Numbered from the stretch's first letter, positions 38,668 through 48,414 are shown. The stretch: 64,000 nt of DNA from Bog-756 sp963837805 (GCA_963837805.1 CAWIOU010000029.1:195396-259395), one strand, 5' to 3'. The notes: generated by a model not told the origin, from the letters alone. Numbers and translations are program-made.

Positions 38668-39864
38668 ATGGCCACGCGAGCGCTCGACGTCCCGGTCTTC
38701 GATGCGGACAACCACCTCTACGAGACCAGCGAGTCATTGACCAAGTTCCTCCCCGATCGCTTCCGGGGGGTGATCGACTACGTGGACGTCCGTGGTCGCA
38801 CGAAGATCGTGGTGCGCGGCCAGATCAGCCAGTACATCCCGAACCCGACGTTCGAGGTGGTGGCCCGACCCGGCGCCCAGGAGGACTACTTCCGCCACGG
38901 CAATCCCGACGGCAAGAGCCGGCGCGAGATCTTCGGGGAGCCGATGCGCTCGATCCCGGCCTTCCGGGATCCCGCCGCCCGCCTGGAGCTGATGGACGAG
39001 CAGGGTCTCGACCGGACCCTGATGTTCCCCACCCTGGCCAGTCTGGTGGAGGAGCGGTTACGGGACGACCCCGACCTGATCCACGTCGTGGTCCATGCCC
39101 TCAACGAGTGGATCTACGAGACGTGGAAGTTCGACTACGAAGGCCGCATCTTCACCACGCCGGTGATCAGTCTTCCCATCGTCGAACGGGCCATCGAAGA
39201 GCTCGAGTGGGTGCTCGAGCGCGGCGCCAAGGTCGTCCTCATCAGACCGGCCCCGGTGCCGGGTTTCCGCGGTTCCCGGTCGTTCGGGCTACCCGAGTTC
39301 GATCCGTTCTGGGAGAAGGTCGTTGAACACGACGTCCTGGTGGCCATGCACTCGTCGGACAGCGGGTACGAGCGGTACACCAACGACTGGCTGGGCAGCA
39401 ACAGCGAGATGCTGCCGTTCGAACCGCAGGCCTTCCGGATGCTTTCGGCTTGGAGGCCGGTGGAGGACGCGGTATCGGCGCTCGTGTGCCACGGGGCGCT
39501 GTCGCGCTTCCCGGCGCTCAAGGTCGCGGTGGTGGAGAACGGCAGCAGCTGGGTGGAGCCGTTGCTCCGGAACATCGCTGACATCTACAAGAAGATGCCC
39601 CAGGACTTCCTCGAGAACCCGGTCGACGTCATCAAGCGCAACATCTACATCAGCCCCTTCTGGGAAGAGGACCTCGGCGAACTGGCCGAGCTCATCGGCG
39701 CCGAGCACGTTCTGTTCGGGTCCGACTTCCCGCATCCGGAGGGCCTGGCTGATCCGGTGAGCTACGTCGACGAGCTGAAGGGCCTCCCCGACGACACGGT
39801 GAAGAAGATCATGGGCGGCAATCTCGCCCGTCTGATGAACGTCGACGACACCGTCGGGCGGTGA
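38668..39864 (+). CDS. Amidohydrolase-2 (ACMSD-like) family protein
   Basis: TIM-barrel metal-dependent hydrolase or decarboxylase of 398 residues. The N-terminal metal region is VFDADNHLYETSE (only one His of the usual His-x-His). Further ligands are His in VAMHSSDSGY near residue 230, His in LVCHGALSRF near 275 and Asp in LFGSDFPHPEG near 352. AAGGAGAG precedes ATG 38668. The gene overlaps the FadD3-like ligase by four bases (GTGA) and leads an operon with that ligase and a CoA-transferase. Relatives are common in actinobacterial steroid and terpenoid clusters but their reactions are mostly unknown. Confidence 0.85.
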   Translation: MATRALDVPVFDADNHLYETSESLTKFLPDRFRGVIDYVDVRGRTKIVVRGQISQYIPNPTFEVVARPGAQEDYFRHGNPDGKSRREIFGEPMRSIPAFRDPAARLELMDEQGLDRTLMFPTLASLVEERLRDDPDLIHVVVHALNEWIYETWKFDYEGRIFTTPVISLPIVERAIEELEWVLERGAKVVLIRPAPVPGFRGSRSFGLPEFDPFWEKVVEHDVLVAMHSSDSGYERYTNDWLGSNSEMLPFEPQAFRMLSAWRPVEDAVSALVCHGALSRFPALKVAVVENGSSWVEPLLRNIADIYKKMPQDFLENPVDVIKRNIYISPFWEEDLGELAELIGAEHVLFGSDFPHPEGLADPVSYVDELKGLPDDTVKKIMGGNLARLMNVDDTVGR

Positions 39865-41468
39865 CGGGCGCCGCTCCCGAGGGGGAGTGGGCCACCGTCC
39901 CGGAGCTGATCGCCGACACCGCCGCGCGTTTCGGTGACCGCCTCGCGGTCATCGACAGCGGGAGCCGCCTGACCTACGCCGAACTGGTCGACCGGTCCCG
40001 CCGTTTCGGAGCCGCCCTCGTCTCCTCGGGGATCGAGTCGGCCGACCGGGTGGCCATCTGGGCGTTCAACAGTGCCGAGTGGATCGTTGCCGCGCTCGGA
40101 CTGTGGCAGGCCGGCGCCGTCCTCATCCCGGTCAACACCAGGTTCAAGGGCGCCGAGGCCGCCGACATCCTCCTGCGGAGCCGGGCCAAGGTCTTGGTGA
40201 CCGTCACCTCCTTCCTGGGCGTGGACTACGTGGCCCTGCTGAGGGAAGCCGCCGTCGACCTTCCCGATCTGGGCGCCGTCGTGGTGGCCCGGGGCCCGGC
40301 GGCGGACGGGACCGTGTCGTGGGATGGCTTCGTGGCCCGCGCCACCGACACGGCCGGGGCCGAGGTCGAACGCCGATCTGCCGCCGTCACCTTCGACGAC
40401 CCGTGCGACATCCTGTTCACCTCAGGTACCACCGGGGTCCCCAAAGGTGTGGTCCAGAACCACGGGAGCACCGTGCGGGTGGCCACCGACTGGGTGGCCA
40501 TGACCGGGCTCAACGCCGACGACCGCTACCTCATGGTCAATCCGTACTTCCACATGTTCGGGCTGAAGGCGGGCATCCTGGCCGCGGTGGCCGCCGGCGC
40601 CGCCATGATGCCCGAGGCGGTGTTCGACACCGCCCGGGTGCTCGCCATCGTGGCCGACGAAGGGGTGACGGTGCTGCCGGGCCCGCCGACCCTCTACCAG
40701 GGCATGCTCGACCACCCCGACCGCGATCATCTCGATCTTTCGACTCTCCGGGTGGCCGTCACCGGCGCCGCCGACATCCCCGTCGAGCTGATCCGCCGCC
40801 TCGACGCCGAGTTCACCTTCTCCACCATCATCACCGGATACGGCCTGACCGAAGGTGGCACCGCGGTGGCCACTTCTCCCGAGGACGACGTGGAAACCAT
40901 CGCCACGACGGTGGGCAGGCCCCGCCCCGGCTTCGAGCTGCGGATCGTCGACGGCGGGGGACGCGACGTGGACAACGGGGAGCCGGGCGAGATCCTCCTC
41001 CGGGGAGGCAGCATCATGTCCCGCTACCTCGACGACGAGGAGGCGACCGCCCAGGTGCTCTCGGCCGACGGCTGGCTCCGCACCGGCGACATCGGCGTGG
41101 TCGATCAACAGGGCTGCCTGCGCATCGTGGGACGCTCGAAGGACATGTTCATCGTCGGCGGGTTCAACGCCTACCCCGCCGAGATCGAGAACGGGCTCAT
41201 GCGGCACCCCGACATCACCGAGGCGGCGGTGGTCGGCATCCCTGACGATCGACTCGGCGAAGTGGGCATGGCGTTCGTGGTCGCCCGTCGGGGTGCGACG
41301 GTCACCGGGGCCGACATCATCGGGTGGAGCCGCGACCAGATGGCCAATTACAAGGTTCCCCGAGTGGTCGAGATCGTCGACGAGCTGCCGCGCAACGCGA
41401 CCGGCAAGGTCGTCAAGGACTCCCTCCGACGGCGGTCGGTCCCCGACCGGTCCGGGCCGTCCCGGTGA
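39861..41468 (+). CDS. FadD3-like acyl-CoA ligase
   Basis: ATP-dependent acyl-CoA synthetase of 535 residues. The phosphate loop is LFTSGTTGVPKGVVQ near residue 190; then come GYGLTEGGTAV near 330, GWLRTGDIGVVD near 408 and MFIVGGFNAYPAEIE near 430, with the catalytic Lys in PRNATGKVVKDSLRR near 520. The ending SRDQMANYKVPR and the overall spelling are like FadD3, which in mycobacteria activates a steroid C/D-ring propionate. That substrate is only a suggestion. GTG 39861 overlaps the amidohydrolase stop, and its own stop overlaps the next gene, both by four bases. Confidence 0.88.
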   Translation: MTGAAPEGEWATVPELIADTAARFGDRLAVIDSGSRLTYAELVDRSRRFGAALVSSGIESADRVAIWAFNSAEWIVAALGLWQAGAVLIPVNTRFKGAEAADILLRSRAKVLVTVTSFLGVDYVALLREAAVDLPDLGAVVVARGPAADGTVSWDGFVARATDTAGAEVERRSAAVTFDDPCDILFTSGTTGVPKGVVQNHGSTVRVATDWVAMTGLNADDRYLMVNPYFHMFGLKAGILAAVAAGAAMMPEAVFDTARVLAIVADEGVTVLPGPPTLYQGMLDHPDRDHLDLSTLRVAVTGAADIPVELIRRLDAEFTFSTIITGYGLTEGGTAVATSPEDDVETIATTVGRPRPGFELRIVDGGGRDVDNGEPGEILLRGGSIMSRYLDDEEATAQVLSADGWLRTGDIGVVDQQGCLRIVGRSKDMFIVGGFNAYPAEIENGLMRHPDITEAAVVGIPDDRLGEVGMAFVVARRGATVTGADIIGWSRDQMANYKVPRVVEIVDELPRNATGKVVKDSLRRRSVPDRSGPSR

Positions 41469-42658
41469 GCAGTCCCGGTTCCCACGGCCTCTCCTCACTG
41501 GCCGGACTCCGGGTGGTCGAGCTGGGGGTGTGGGTGGCGGCACCGTCGGCTGCCGCCCTGCTCGCCGACTGGGGTGCCGAGGTGATCAAAATCGAGTCCC
41601 CGAGCGGGGATCCGATGCGCAACGTCTTCGGGTCGCTGGGCATCGGCGGCGACCGCCCCAACCCGGCGTTCGCTCTCGACAACCGGGGCAAGCGCAGCGT
41701 CGTCCTCGACCTGCGTGATCCGGAGGGGCGCCAGCGACTCGAGGAGCTCCTGGACTCGGCGGACGTCTTCATCAGCAATCTCCGGCCCGACGCCCTCGAC
41801 AAGCTCGATCTGGAGGCGGAGGCGACGGTGGGCCGGCACCCCCGTCTCGTCTACTGCAGCATCAGCGGCTACGGCCTCCGGGGCGAGGAGCGCAACCGCC
41901 CGACCTACGACATCGGCGCCTTCTGGGCCCGGTCCGGCCTGTCGCGACAGATGGCCGACGACGCCGGTAACCCCCTGAACGCACGGGGCGGCATCGGTGA
42001 CCACATCACCGGACTGGCCGCCCTGTCCGGCATCCTGGCCGCCGTGCTCGAGCAGCGCCACACCGGCGCCGGCCGGGTGGTGGAGGTCTCGCTCCTGCGC
42101 ACCGGGTCCTACGTGCTGGGATGGGACCTGGGTCTCCAGATGATGCTGGGCAAGGTGTCTCCGGCCGAGTCCCGTCACCACAATCAGTCGCCGTTGATGA
42201 ATCCCTACCGGACGGCCGACGGGGAATGGTTCTTCTTCACCTGTCTCGAAGCCGACCGGCACATCGGAGCGGTGTCCCGGGCCCTCGGACGCCCCGACCT
42301 GCTTGAGGACGAGCGCTTCTGTAGCGCCTCGGCCATCCGCAAGAACCGCACCGAGTTCATCGCCCTCCTCGACAGGATCATCGCCGAGCGATCGATGGCC
42401 GACTGGGCCGAGCGGTTCGACCGCGAGGGAGTCTGGTGGGCTCGGGCGCAGACGCCGGCCGAGGTGATCGAGGATCCGCAGTTGTTGGCCAACGACGGAT
42501 TCGTGGAGGTCGAAGGGGGCGCGTTGCGGTCGGTCAACGGTCCGGTCACCTTCTCGGGCGTGGCCCGCCGGAGCGCGGTCGCGGTCCCCGAGCTCGGGGA
42601 GGACGGCGACGCCGTGCTCGCCGAATTGGCCGAACGCCGCCGGCGGGACCGGGACTGA
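41465..42658 (+). CDS. CaiB/BaiF family CoA-transferase
   Basis: Class III CoA-transferase of 397 residues. It has LRVVELGVWVAAPSAAALLA, DWGAEVIKIESPSGDPM, NRGKRSVVLDL and the nucleophile Asp in PTYDIGAFWARSG near residue 150. GGIGDHITGLAALSGILAAV follows. GTG 41465 overlaps the ligase stop (GTGA). Together with the FadD3-like ligase it offers two routes for making the CoA thioester, or works on a later intermediate such as an alpha-methyl acid. A hairpin follows directly after the stop. Confidence 0.92.
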   Translation: MSSPGSHGLSSLAGLRVVELGVWVAAPSAAALLADWGAEVIKIESPSGDPMRNVFGSLGIGGDRPNPAFALDNRGKRSVVLDLRDPEGRQRLEELLDSADVFISNLRPDALDKLDLEAEATVGRHPRLVYCSISGYGLRGEERNRPTYDIGAFWARSGLSRQMADDAGNPLNARGGIGDHITGLAALSGILAAVLEQRHTGAGRVVEVSLLRTGSYVLGWDLGLQMMLGKVSPAESRHHNQSPLMNPYRTADGEWFFFTCLEADRHIGAVSRALGRPDLLEDERFCSASAIRKNRTEFIALLDRIIAERSMADWAERFDREGVWWARAQTPAEVIEDPQLLANDGFVEVEGGALRSVNGPVTFSGVARRSAVAVPELGEDGDAVLAELAERRRRDRD

Positions 42659-42674
42659 CCGGCCGGACGGCCGG
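42659..42674. terminator. Stem-loop between convergent genes
   Basis: CCGGCC and GGCCGG with a 4-base GGAC loop sit immediately after the CoA-transferase stop and 26 bases from the facing dehydrogenase stop. Confidence 0.45.
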
Positions 42675-42699
42675 ATGCCAGGGCGGGTCCGGAGTCGGG

Positions 42700-43881
42700 T
42701 CAGTCCGTGGCCCGGGCCCGGGCCAGCAGACCGCGGGCGATGACCAGGCGCTGGATCTCGTTGGTCCCCTCGCCGATCACCATCAGCGGGGCATCGCGGT
42801 AGTAGCGCTCGACCGGGAGGTCGGTCGTGTAGCCGACCCCGCCATGGATCCGCATGGACTCGGTGGCCAGCTCGAGCGCCGTCTCACTGGCGAAGAGCTT
42901 GGCCATCCCCGCCTCCACGTCGCAGCGGAGTCCGGCGGCCTTGCGTTCGGCGGCATTCCTGGTCAGGAGGCGTGCCGCTTCGAGCCGGGTGGCCATGTCG
43001 GCCAGCTTGAGCTGGATGGCCTGGTGCTCGCCGATGGGCTTGTCGAAGGTCACCCGTTGCTGGGCGTACGACAGGGCGGCCTCGAAGGCGGCCCGGGCGA
43101 CACCGACGGCGCGGGCGGCGATGTTGATCCGGCCGACCTCGAGCACGCTGAGAATCTGGGGCAGGCCCCGCCCGGACTGGCCGATGAGGTTGCCGACTGG
43201 GATCCGGTGGTCCGAGTAGGCCATCTCGACGGTCTCGACACCCCGGTAGCCCAGCTTGCCGATGTTCCGGCTGACCGAAATGCCCTCGAACGCCGGACCC
43301 GGCTCCTTCTCCACGATGAAGGCGGAGATGCCCTCGTCGGTCCGGGCGGCCAGGGCCAGGATACCGGCGCGCTCCCCGTTGGTCACCCAGGCCTTGGTGC
43401 CGTTGACGACGTATTCGTCGCCGTCGCGGGACGCCCGGCATGAGATGTTGCGGGTGTCGCTGCCGGCGTCGGGCTCGGACAGGGACAGCGCCCCCCGCCG
43501 CTCGCCCGCGGCCATCGTGGGCAGCCAGCGCTGCTTCTGTTGGTCGGAGCCGTGGGCCATCAGCAAGGTGGCCACCATGGTGTGGGTGTTGACGATGCCG
43601 GTCAGGCTCATCCACCCGAACGCCAGCTCCTCGATGATCCCGATGTAGGTCAGCAGATCCAGACCCAACCCGCCGTAGGACTCGGGGATGGTCACCCCGA
43701 ACAGGCCGAGAGCGCGCATCTGGTCGACGATCTCGTCGGGGTACCGGTCCTCGTGCTCGAGGGCGGACGCCACCGGGACGACCTCGTTGGCCACGAACCG
43801 CCGGACCGTCCCGATGATCTCGTCCCTGACCTCGGGGTCGGTGGGGTCGGTGGGGGCCGGTTGGTTCGCCTCCGGTGTCAT
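42700..43881 (-). CDS. Acyl-CoA dehydrogenase (homotetrameric type)
   Basis: Acyl-CoA dehydrogenase of 393 residues with the complete single-subunit motif set. These are YGGLGLDLLTYIGIIEEL, the FAD site LSLSEPDAGSDTRN near 135, WVTNGERAGILALAART, the QRVTFDKPIGEHQAIQLKLA region near 283, RIHGGVGYTTDLPVERYYRD, and the catalytic Glu in VIGEGTNEIQR near 378. It resembles short- or branched-chain dehydrogenases. It is transcribed alone, divergent from the ligase at 43934 with only 52 bases between starts, which include the small inverted repeat GTCA-TGT-TGAC. Confidence 0.93.
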   Translation of the reverse strand: MTPEANQPAPTDPTDPEVRDEIIGTVRRFVANEVVPVASALEHEDRYPDEIVDQMRALGLFGVTIPESYGGLGLDLLTYIGIIEELAFGWMSLTGIVNTHTMVATLLMAHGSDQQKQRWLPTMAAGERRGALSLSEPDAGSDTRNISCRASRDGDEYVVNGTKAWVTNGERAGILALAARTDEGISAFIVEKEPGPAFEGISVSRNIGKLGYRGVETVEMAYSDHRIPVGNLIGQSGRGLPQILSVLEVGRINIAARAVGVARAAFEAALSYAQQRVTFDKPIGEHQAIQLKLADMATRLEAARLLTRNAAERKAAGLRCDVEAGMAKLFASETALELATESMRIHGGVGYTTDLPVERYYRDAPLMVIGEGTNEIQRLVIARGLLARARATD

Positions 43882-43933
43882 GCGAGAACACTACATCCCT
43901 GTCATGTTGACGTCGATCTCATGAGGGAGAAGA

Positions 43934-45466
43934 ATGTTTCCGATGGCAGCGGCCCTGATGCACCATTCGCTGGAACAGGCCGCAGCACGATTCGGTGACC
44001 GCGACGCCGTGTTGGCCGGCGACGGACGCTGGTCGTTCCGGACCCTCGACGACCTGAGCACCGCCTTCGGGCGGCACCTCGGGGCGCGGGGCGTCCACCC
44101 CGGCGACCGCGTGGTCGTGATGACGTCGAACCGGCCCGAGTTCATGGTGGCGATCAACGGCATCAGCAAGATCGGTGCCGCCGCCGTGCTCCTCAGCCCG
44201 GCCTGGAAGGCGGTGGAGACCCGTCACGCGCTGGAGCTCACCGCGCCGGTGCATGCGGTAGCCGACGGGCCGGCCACCGAACTGTTGGTTGACTGCATGG
44301 GCGAAGGCCGGGTCACCGACCTCGATGACCAGCCGGCGGCCGACGTCACCGGCGGGGACCGCCCGACCGGGGTGACGACGGGCGGCGCCGGCGAGGACGA
44401 CGAAGCGGTGCTGGTCTTCAGTTCGGGGACCACCGGGCTCCCCAAGGCCGTCCGGCACACCCACCGGTCGATCGGCTGTGCCACCGACCACTGGTGCACG
44501 ACGCTCGGCCTGGGTCCGGATGATCGGTTCCAGGTGGCGACGCCCCCGTCGCACATCCTCGGATTGCTGAACCTGCTGGCGGCGGCGTCGGCCGGCGCCA
44601 CCGTGCGCCTGCACCGTCGGTTCGACCTCGACGAAGTGCTGCGCCGCATCGAGAGCGAACGGATGACCCTGGAGATGGCCGTGGCCCCGATCGCACTGGC
44701 CATGGCCAATCATCCGAACCTCGAGCGCTTCGACCTCTCTTCCCTGCGCTACATCATGTGGGGGGCGACGCCGGTCAGTGAGCACGTGGCCCGAACGGTC
44801 ACCGAGCGATCTGGCGTGCGCTGGCTCCCGGCCTACGGAGCCAGCGAGGTACCGGTCATCGCCGTCAACCCGGTCGGCGACCCGGGGTCCTGGCGGCTCG
44901 ACTCGGCCGGGCTGCCGCCCGAGGGCGTGGAGCTGCGGGTGGCCGACCTCGACACCGGTGCCGTCCTGGCCCCGGGAGAGACCGGGGAGATCCAGGTCCT
45001 GAGCCCATCGGTCATGGCCGGCTACCTCCCCGAGGAGGAGACCGCGGCCGCCTTCTCCGACGGGTGGTACCGGACAGGTGATGTGGGCTGGCTGGAGGAG
45101 GGCGGATGGGTCCACCTCACCGACCGTTCCAAGGAGATGATCAAGGTCAACGGGTTCCAGGTGGCGCCGGCCGAGATCGAGGGGGTCCTCCTCGGGCACC
45201 CGGCGGTGGTCGACTGCGCGGTCTTCGGACTGGTCGACGAGCGGTCCGGCGAGGTACCGGTCGCCGCCGTGCTGCTCGGCCCTGAGCTGACGGCCACCGC
45301 GGCAGAGCTCGAGGCGATGGTGGCCGCTTCGCTGGCCACCTACAAGCAGCTGCGCCACGTCGTCTTCGTCGACACCATTCCGCGGCTTCCCTCGGGGAAG
45401 GCGTTGCGTCGGACGCTCCGCGACCAGTGGACCCCGGTCCTGGCCGCATCCACCGGGAGCGCATGA
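43934..45466 (+). CDS. Class I adenylate-forming acyl-CoA ligase
   Basis: Acyl-CoA synthetase of 510 residues. Motifs are VFSSGTTGLPKAVRHTHRS near residue 160, PAYGASEVPVIAVN near 300, GWYRTGDVGWLEEGG near 377, MIKVNGFQVAPAEIEGVLL near 403 and the catalytic Lys in RLPSGKALRRTLR near 490. The spelling is close to 4-coumarate-CoA-ligase-like enzymes. GAGGGAGAAG lies just before ATG 43934. The stop overlaps the next dehydrogenase gene (ATGATG). It starts an operon of ligase, dehydrogenase pair and hydratase, a compact first-steps beta-oxidation unit. Confidence 0.9.
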   Translation: MFPMAAALMHHSLEQAAARFGDRDAVLAGDGRWSFRTLDDLSTAFGRHLGARGVHPGDRVVVMTSNRPEFMVAINGISKIGAAAVLLSPAWKAVETRHALELTAPVHAVADGPATELLVDCMGEGRVTDLDDQPAADVTGGDRPTGVTTGGAGEDDEAVLVFSSGTTGLPKAVRHTHRSIGCATDHWCTTLGLGPDDRFQVATPPSHILGLLNLLAAASAGATVRLHRRFDLDEVLRRIESERMTLEMAVAPIALAMANHPNLERFDLSSLRYIMWGATPVSEHVARTVTERSGVRWLPAYGASEVPVIAVNPVGDPGSWRLDSAGLPPEGVELRVADLDTGAVLAPGETGEIQVLSPSVMAGYLPEEETAAAFSDGWYRTGDVGWLEEGGWVHLTDRSKEMIKVNGFQVAPAEIEGVLLGHPAVVDCAVFGLVDERSGEVPVAAVLLGPELTATAAELEAMVAASLATYKQLRHVVFVDTIPRLPSGKALRRTLRDQWTPVLAASTGSA

Positions 45467-46512
45467 TGGACGTCCGCCTCACCCCCGAGCAGGCTGCGCT
45501 GCGCCACTCGGCTGCCCAGATCGTCGATCGGCTCGGACCCGGCACCGTCCGCCAGCTCGACGACGCCGAGCGGGCCGACCGGCTCGACGCCGCCGTTGCC
45601 GCCTCGGGCTGGCGCGAGTTTCGGGTACCGGTCGATGGACGCTCGCCGCTCGCCTCCGGGGTGGAGGTCGCGGTCGTCGCCGAGGAGCTCGGCCGGGGAC
45701 TGGCCGATGCACCCTTCCTCGGCCCGACGCTGGCGGCCGAGCTCCGGCGGTTGGCCGGTGCACCGGCAGCGGTGACCGACGAAGCCGTCGCCTTCATCCG
45801 ATCGCTCTCCGGTGCGGCCGTGGCCGCCGACGGCAGCGTTCCCGCCGGCGCCGTGGCCGTCGACGCCCGGGGCGCCGCGTCGGCCCTGGTTCTGCTGCCC
45901 GAAGACGGGGGCCACGTGCTGGCCGCCGTCCCGGTGCCGCCGGCGGACGGGGGCACCGATCTGACCCGACCGGGGTCCGCCCTCGATCCGGGCTCCACTG
46001 TCACCCGGGTCGAGGGACCCGGGCTCCGGCCGCTCACGGGCGACGACCTGTCGACGTGGACCGCGCTCGGGCTGGCTCTGACCTGTGCCGACCTGGTCGG
46101 GACCATGAGCGGGGCGGTCGACCTCGCCGTCGGGTACGCCTCGGAGCGGCGTCAGTTCGGCCGGCCGGTCGGCTCGTTCCAGGCCGTTCAGCATCTGTTG
46201 GCCGATGCCTTTGTGTTGACGGAGGGATCGCGCAGCGCCGCCCGCTACGCGGCGTGGGCAGTCGACGCGCTGGCGCCCGACGCCGCGCTGGCCGCCGCCG
46301 CCGGATCCAAGGCCTACTGCGCCAGGGCGGCCCGGACGGTGTGCGAGACGGCCATCCAGGTGCACGGCGGCATCGGCAATACCTGGGAGTGTCTGGCCCA
46401 CGTCCATCTCCGACGGGCCCTCCTCTCGGCTGACCTGCTGGGGGGGGTCCGGCCCAACCTCGACCGGGTGCTCGTCCACCACGGAATCGGAGCCGACCAT
46501 GGACTTCGGTGA
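45463..46512 (+). CDS. Acyl-CoA dehydrogenase, smaller subunit of a pair
   Basis: Dehydrogenase of 349 residues with a shortened, Ala-rich N-terminal half and a normal C-terminal half: ERRQFGRPVGSFQAVQHLLA near residue 230 and AIQVHGGIGNTWECLAHVHL near 300. The EPxAGSD FAD motif is missing, so it needs the larger partner. ATG 45463 overlaps the ligase stop by four bases, and the end overlaps the partner gene by 14 bases. This arrangement equals that of FadE27/FadE29-type subunits in mycobacterial cholesterol side-chain degradation. Confidence 0.88.
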   Translation: MMDVRLTPEQAALRHSAAQIVDRLGPGTVRQLDDAERADRLDAAVAASGWREFRVPVDGRSPLASGVEVAVVAEELGRGLADAPFLGPTLAAELRRLAGAPAAVTDEAVAFIRSLSGAAVAADGSVPAGAVAVDARGAASALVLLPEDGGHVLAAVPVPPADGGTDLTRPGSALDPGSTVTRVEGPGLRPLTGDDLSTWTALGLALTCADLVGTMSGAVDLAVGYASERRQFGRPVGSFQAVQHLLADAFVLTEGSRSAARYAAWAVDALAPDAALAAAAGSKAYCARAARTVCETAIQVHGGIGNTWECLAHVHLRRALLSADLLGGVRPNLDRVLVHHGIGADHGLR

Positions 46513-47629
46513 CTCGCCCGACGAGGCCGCCTTCCGTACCCTCCTCCGCTCCTGGCTGACGGGTCACAATCCCGGCCTGCCGGCCTCGTCGACCGACGAC
46601 GAGTACTGGGCCGGTCAGGCGGCCTGGCACCAGTCGCTCTACGACGGTGGCTTCTTCGGTGCCACCTGGCCCCAGGAGATCGGCGGCCAGGGGCTGCCCA
46701 GTGTCTACGACGTCATCGTCGACGAGGAACTGGCCGCGGCCGGCGCCCCGGCCCGGCCGAGCCTCGGCTACCTGGTCGAGGGGATCCTGGCCCACGGGGG
46801 CGACGACGTGCGGGCCCGCTTCCTGCCCGGCATCGTCAACGGGCGCGACCGTTGGTGCCAGGGCTTCAGCGAGCCCGACGCCGGGTCCGACCTGGCGGCC
46901 TTGCGGACCCGGGCCGACCCCGACGGCGACGACTACGTCATCACCGGTCACAAGGTGTGGACGAGCTACTCCGACGATGCCGAGTGGTGCCTCGTCCTGG
47001 CCCGCACCGATCACGACGTCCCCAAGCACAAGGGCATCTCCGCCTTCGCGGTGCCCATGCGGCAGCCCGGCATCGAACAACGCCCCCTGCAGATGATCAA
47101 CGGCATCACCAATGAGTTCGGCGAGGTGCTCTTCGATGGCGCCCGCGTCCCGGCCGCCAACCTGATCGGTCCCCCCGGGGAAGGTTGGCCGCTGGCCATG
47201 ACCATCGTGAGTCACGAGCGCGAACCCCACGAGCTCGGTTTCGCCGGCCGGTATGCCAAGCAGGTGCGCGACCTGGTGGCCGAGGTGCAGGCGTCCCCCG
47301 AACAGTACGGTGCCGAGCAGGTCCGCGACCTGGCCTGGGCTATCGTCGAATCGGAGATGCTGCGACGGCACGTCTCACGGAGGCTCTCCGACCGTCTCGA
47401 CGGAATATCCCACGGACCGGAGGGCTCGGTGGACAAGCTGCTCATGACCTGGACCGAACAGACGGTGGGCCACGCCGCGCTCTCGATCGGCGGCGTCAGT
47501 GCGTCCGGGCCTGACGGCACCCTGACGAAGGTGTACCTCTACAGCCGGGCCCAGAGCGTCATGGGCGGGACCTCCCAGATCCAGCGGAACCTCGTGGCCA
47601 GCCGGATCCTCGACCTCCCGGCGTCATGA
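46499..47629 (+). CDS. Acyl-CoA dehydrogenase, larger subunit of a pair
   Basis: Dehydrogenase of 376 residues with the FAD-binding features QGFSEPDAGSDLAALRTRA near residue 120 and KVWTSYSDDAEWCLVLARTD near 155, and the C-terminal SVMGGTSQIQRNLVASRIL. The Glu-x-x of homotetrameric enzymes at the end is replaced by GGTSQIQ, consistent with the active-site Glu being donated by the partner. It starts inside the partner gene and its stop overlaps the hydratase (ATGA). FadE26/FadE28-like. Confidence 0.9.
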   Translation: MDFGDSPDEAAFRTLLRSWLTGHNPGLPASSTDDEYWAGQAAWHQSLYDGGFFGATWPQEIGGQGLPSVYDVIVDEELAAAGAPARPSLGYLVEGILAHGGDDVRARFLPGIVNGRDRWCQGFSEPDAGSDLAALRTRADPDGDDYVITGHKVWTSYSDDAEWCLVLARTDHDVPKHKGISAFAVPMRQPGIEQRPLQMINGITNEFGEVLFDGARVPAANLIGPPGEGWPLAMTIVSHEREPHELGFAGRYAKQVRDLVAEVQASPEQYGAEQVRDLAWAIVESEMLRRHVSRRLSDRLDGISHGPEGSVDKLLMTWTEQTVGHAALSIGGVSASGPDGTLTKVYLYSRAQSVMGGTSQIQRNLVASRILDLPAS

Positions 47630-48414
47630 GCTCCTACCACCTCACCGCGGAGCTCCAGGTCGATGACGACGGGCCGGTCCGGGTCATCAGGATGAACCGA
47701 CCCGAGCAGCTCAACGCCACCAACCACGGACTCCACCGGGGGCTGGCCGAGCTGTTCCCCCAGATCGATGCGGACGGCGATGCCCGGGCCGTGGTGCTCA
47801 CCGGCAACGGCCGGGCCTTCTCGGCCGGCGGCGATTTCACCTACCTCGACGAGCTGACCCGGGACCCCGGGCTCCGGGGGGAGACGCTCGTCCACGGCAA
47901 ACAGATCGTGACCGGCATGGTGCGGTGCCGTGTCCCGATCGTCGCCGCCGTCAACGGACCGGCGGTGGGGCTGGGCTGCAGCCTGGTGGCGCTGTCGGAC
48001 ATCGTCTACATGGCCGAGAGCGCCCATCTGGCCGATCCCCATGTCATGATCGGGCTGGTGGCCGCCGACGGCGGTCCGGTCACCTGGCCTCTGCTGACCA
48101 GCCTCCAGCTGGCCAAGGAGTACGCCCTGACCGGCGACCGCATCCCGGCCCGGCGGGCGGCCGAGATCGGACTGGTCAATCACGTCTGCGAGGACGAGGC
48201 GGTCCTCGACCAGGCCCTGGCCTGTGCCCATCGGATCGCCGGACTGCCCCGCCAGGCGGTGGAGGACACCAAACGCATCCTCAATCTCCACCTCGAGCGG
48301 GCGGTGGTGGCCACGCTCGACTTCGCCCTGGCCGCCGAAGACCGGTCGTTCACGTCGCCCGAGCTCCGTACCAATCTCGATCGGCTCCTCGCTCCCCGGG
48401 AGGAAGGCCGGTAG
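47626..48414 (+). CDS. Enoyl-CoA hydratase/isomerase family protein
   Basis: Crotonase-fold protein of 262 residues. The first oxyanion segment is GRAFSAGGDFTYLDEL near residue 65; the second is AAVNGPAVGLGCSLVALSDI near 107, with no Glu at the first catalytic position (GCSLVAL). ADPHVMIGLVAADGG covers the second site, where Asp/Leu replace the usual PE. It may therefore not be a simple hydratase. Its start overlaps the dehydrogenase stop by four bases and it is the last gene of the ligase operon. Confidence 0.88.
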   Translation: MSSYHLTAELQVDDDGPVRVIRMNRPEQLNATNHGLHRGLAELFPQIDADGDARAVVLTGNGRAFSAGGDFTYLDELTRDPGLRGETLVHGKQIVTGMVRCRVPIVAAVNGPAVGLGCSLVALSDIVYMAESAHLADPHVMIGLVAADGGPVTWPLLTSLQLAKEYALTGDRIPARRAAEIGLVNHVCEDEAVLDQALACAHRIAGLPRQAVEDTKRILNLHLERAVVATLDFALAAEDRSFTSPELRTNLDRLLAPREEGR

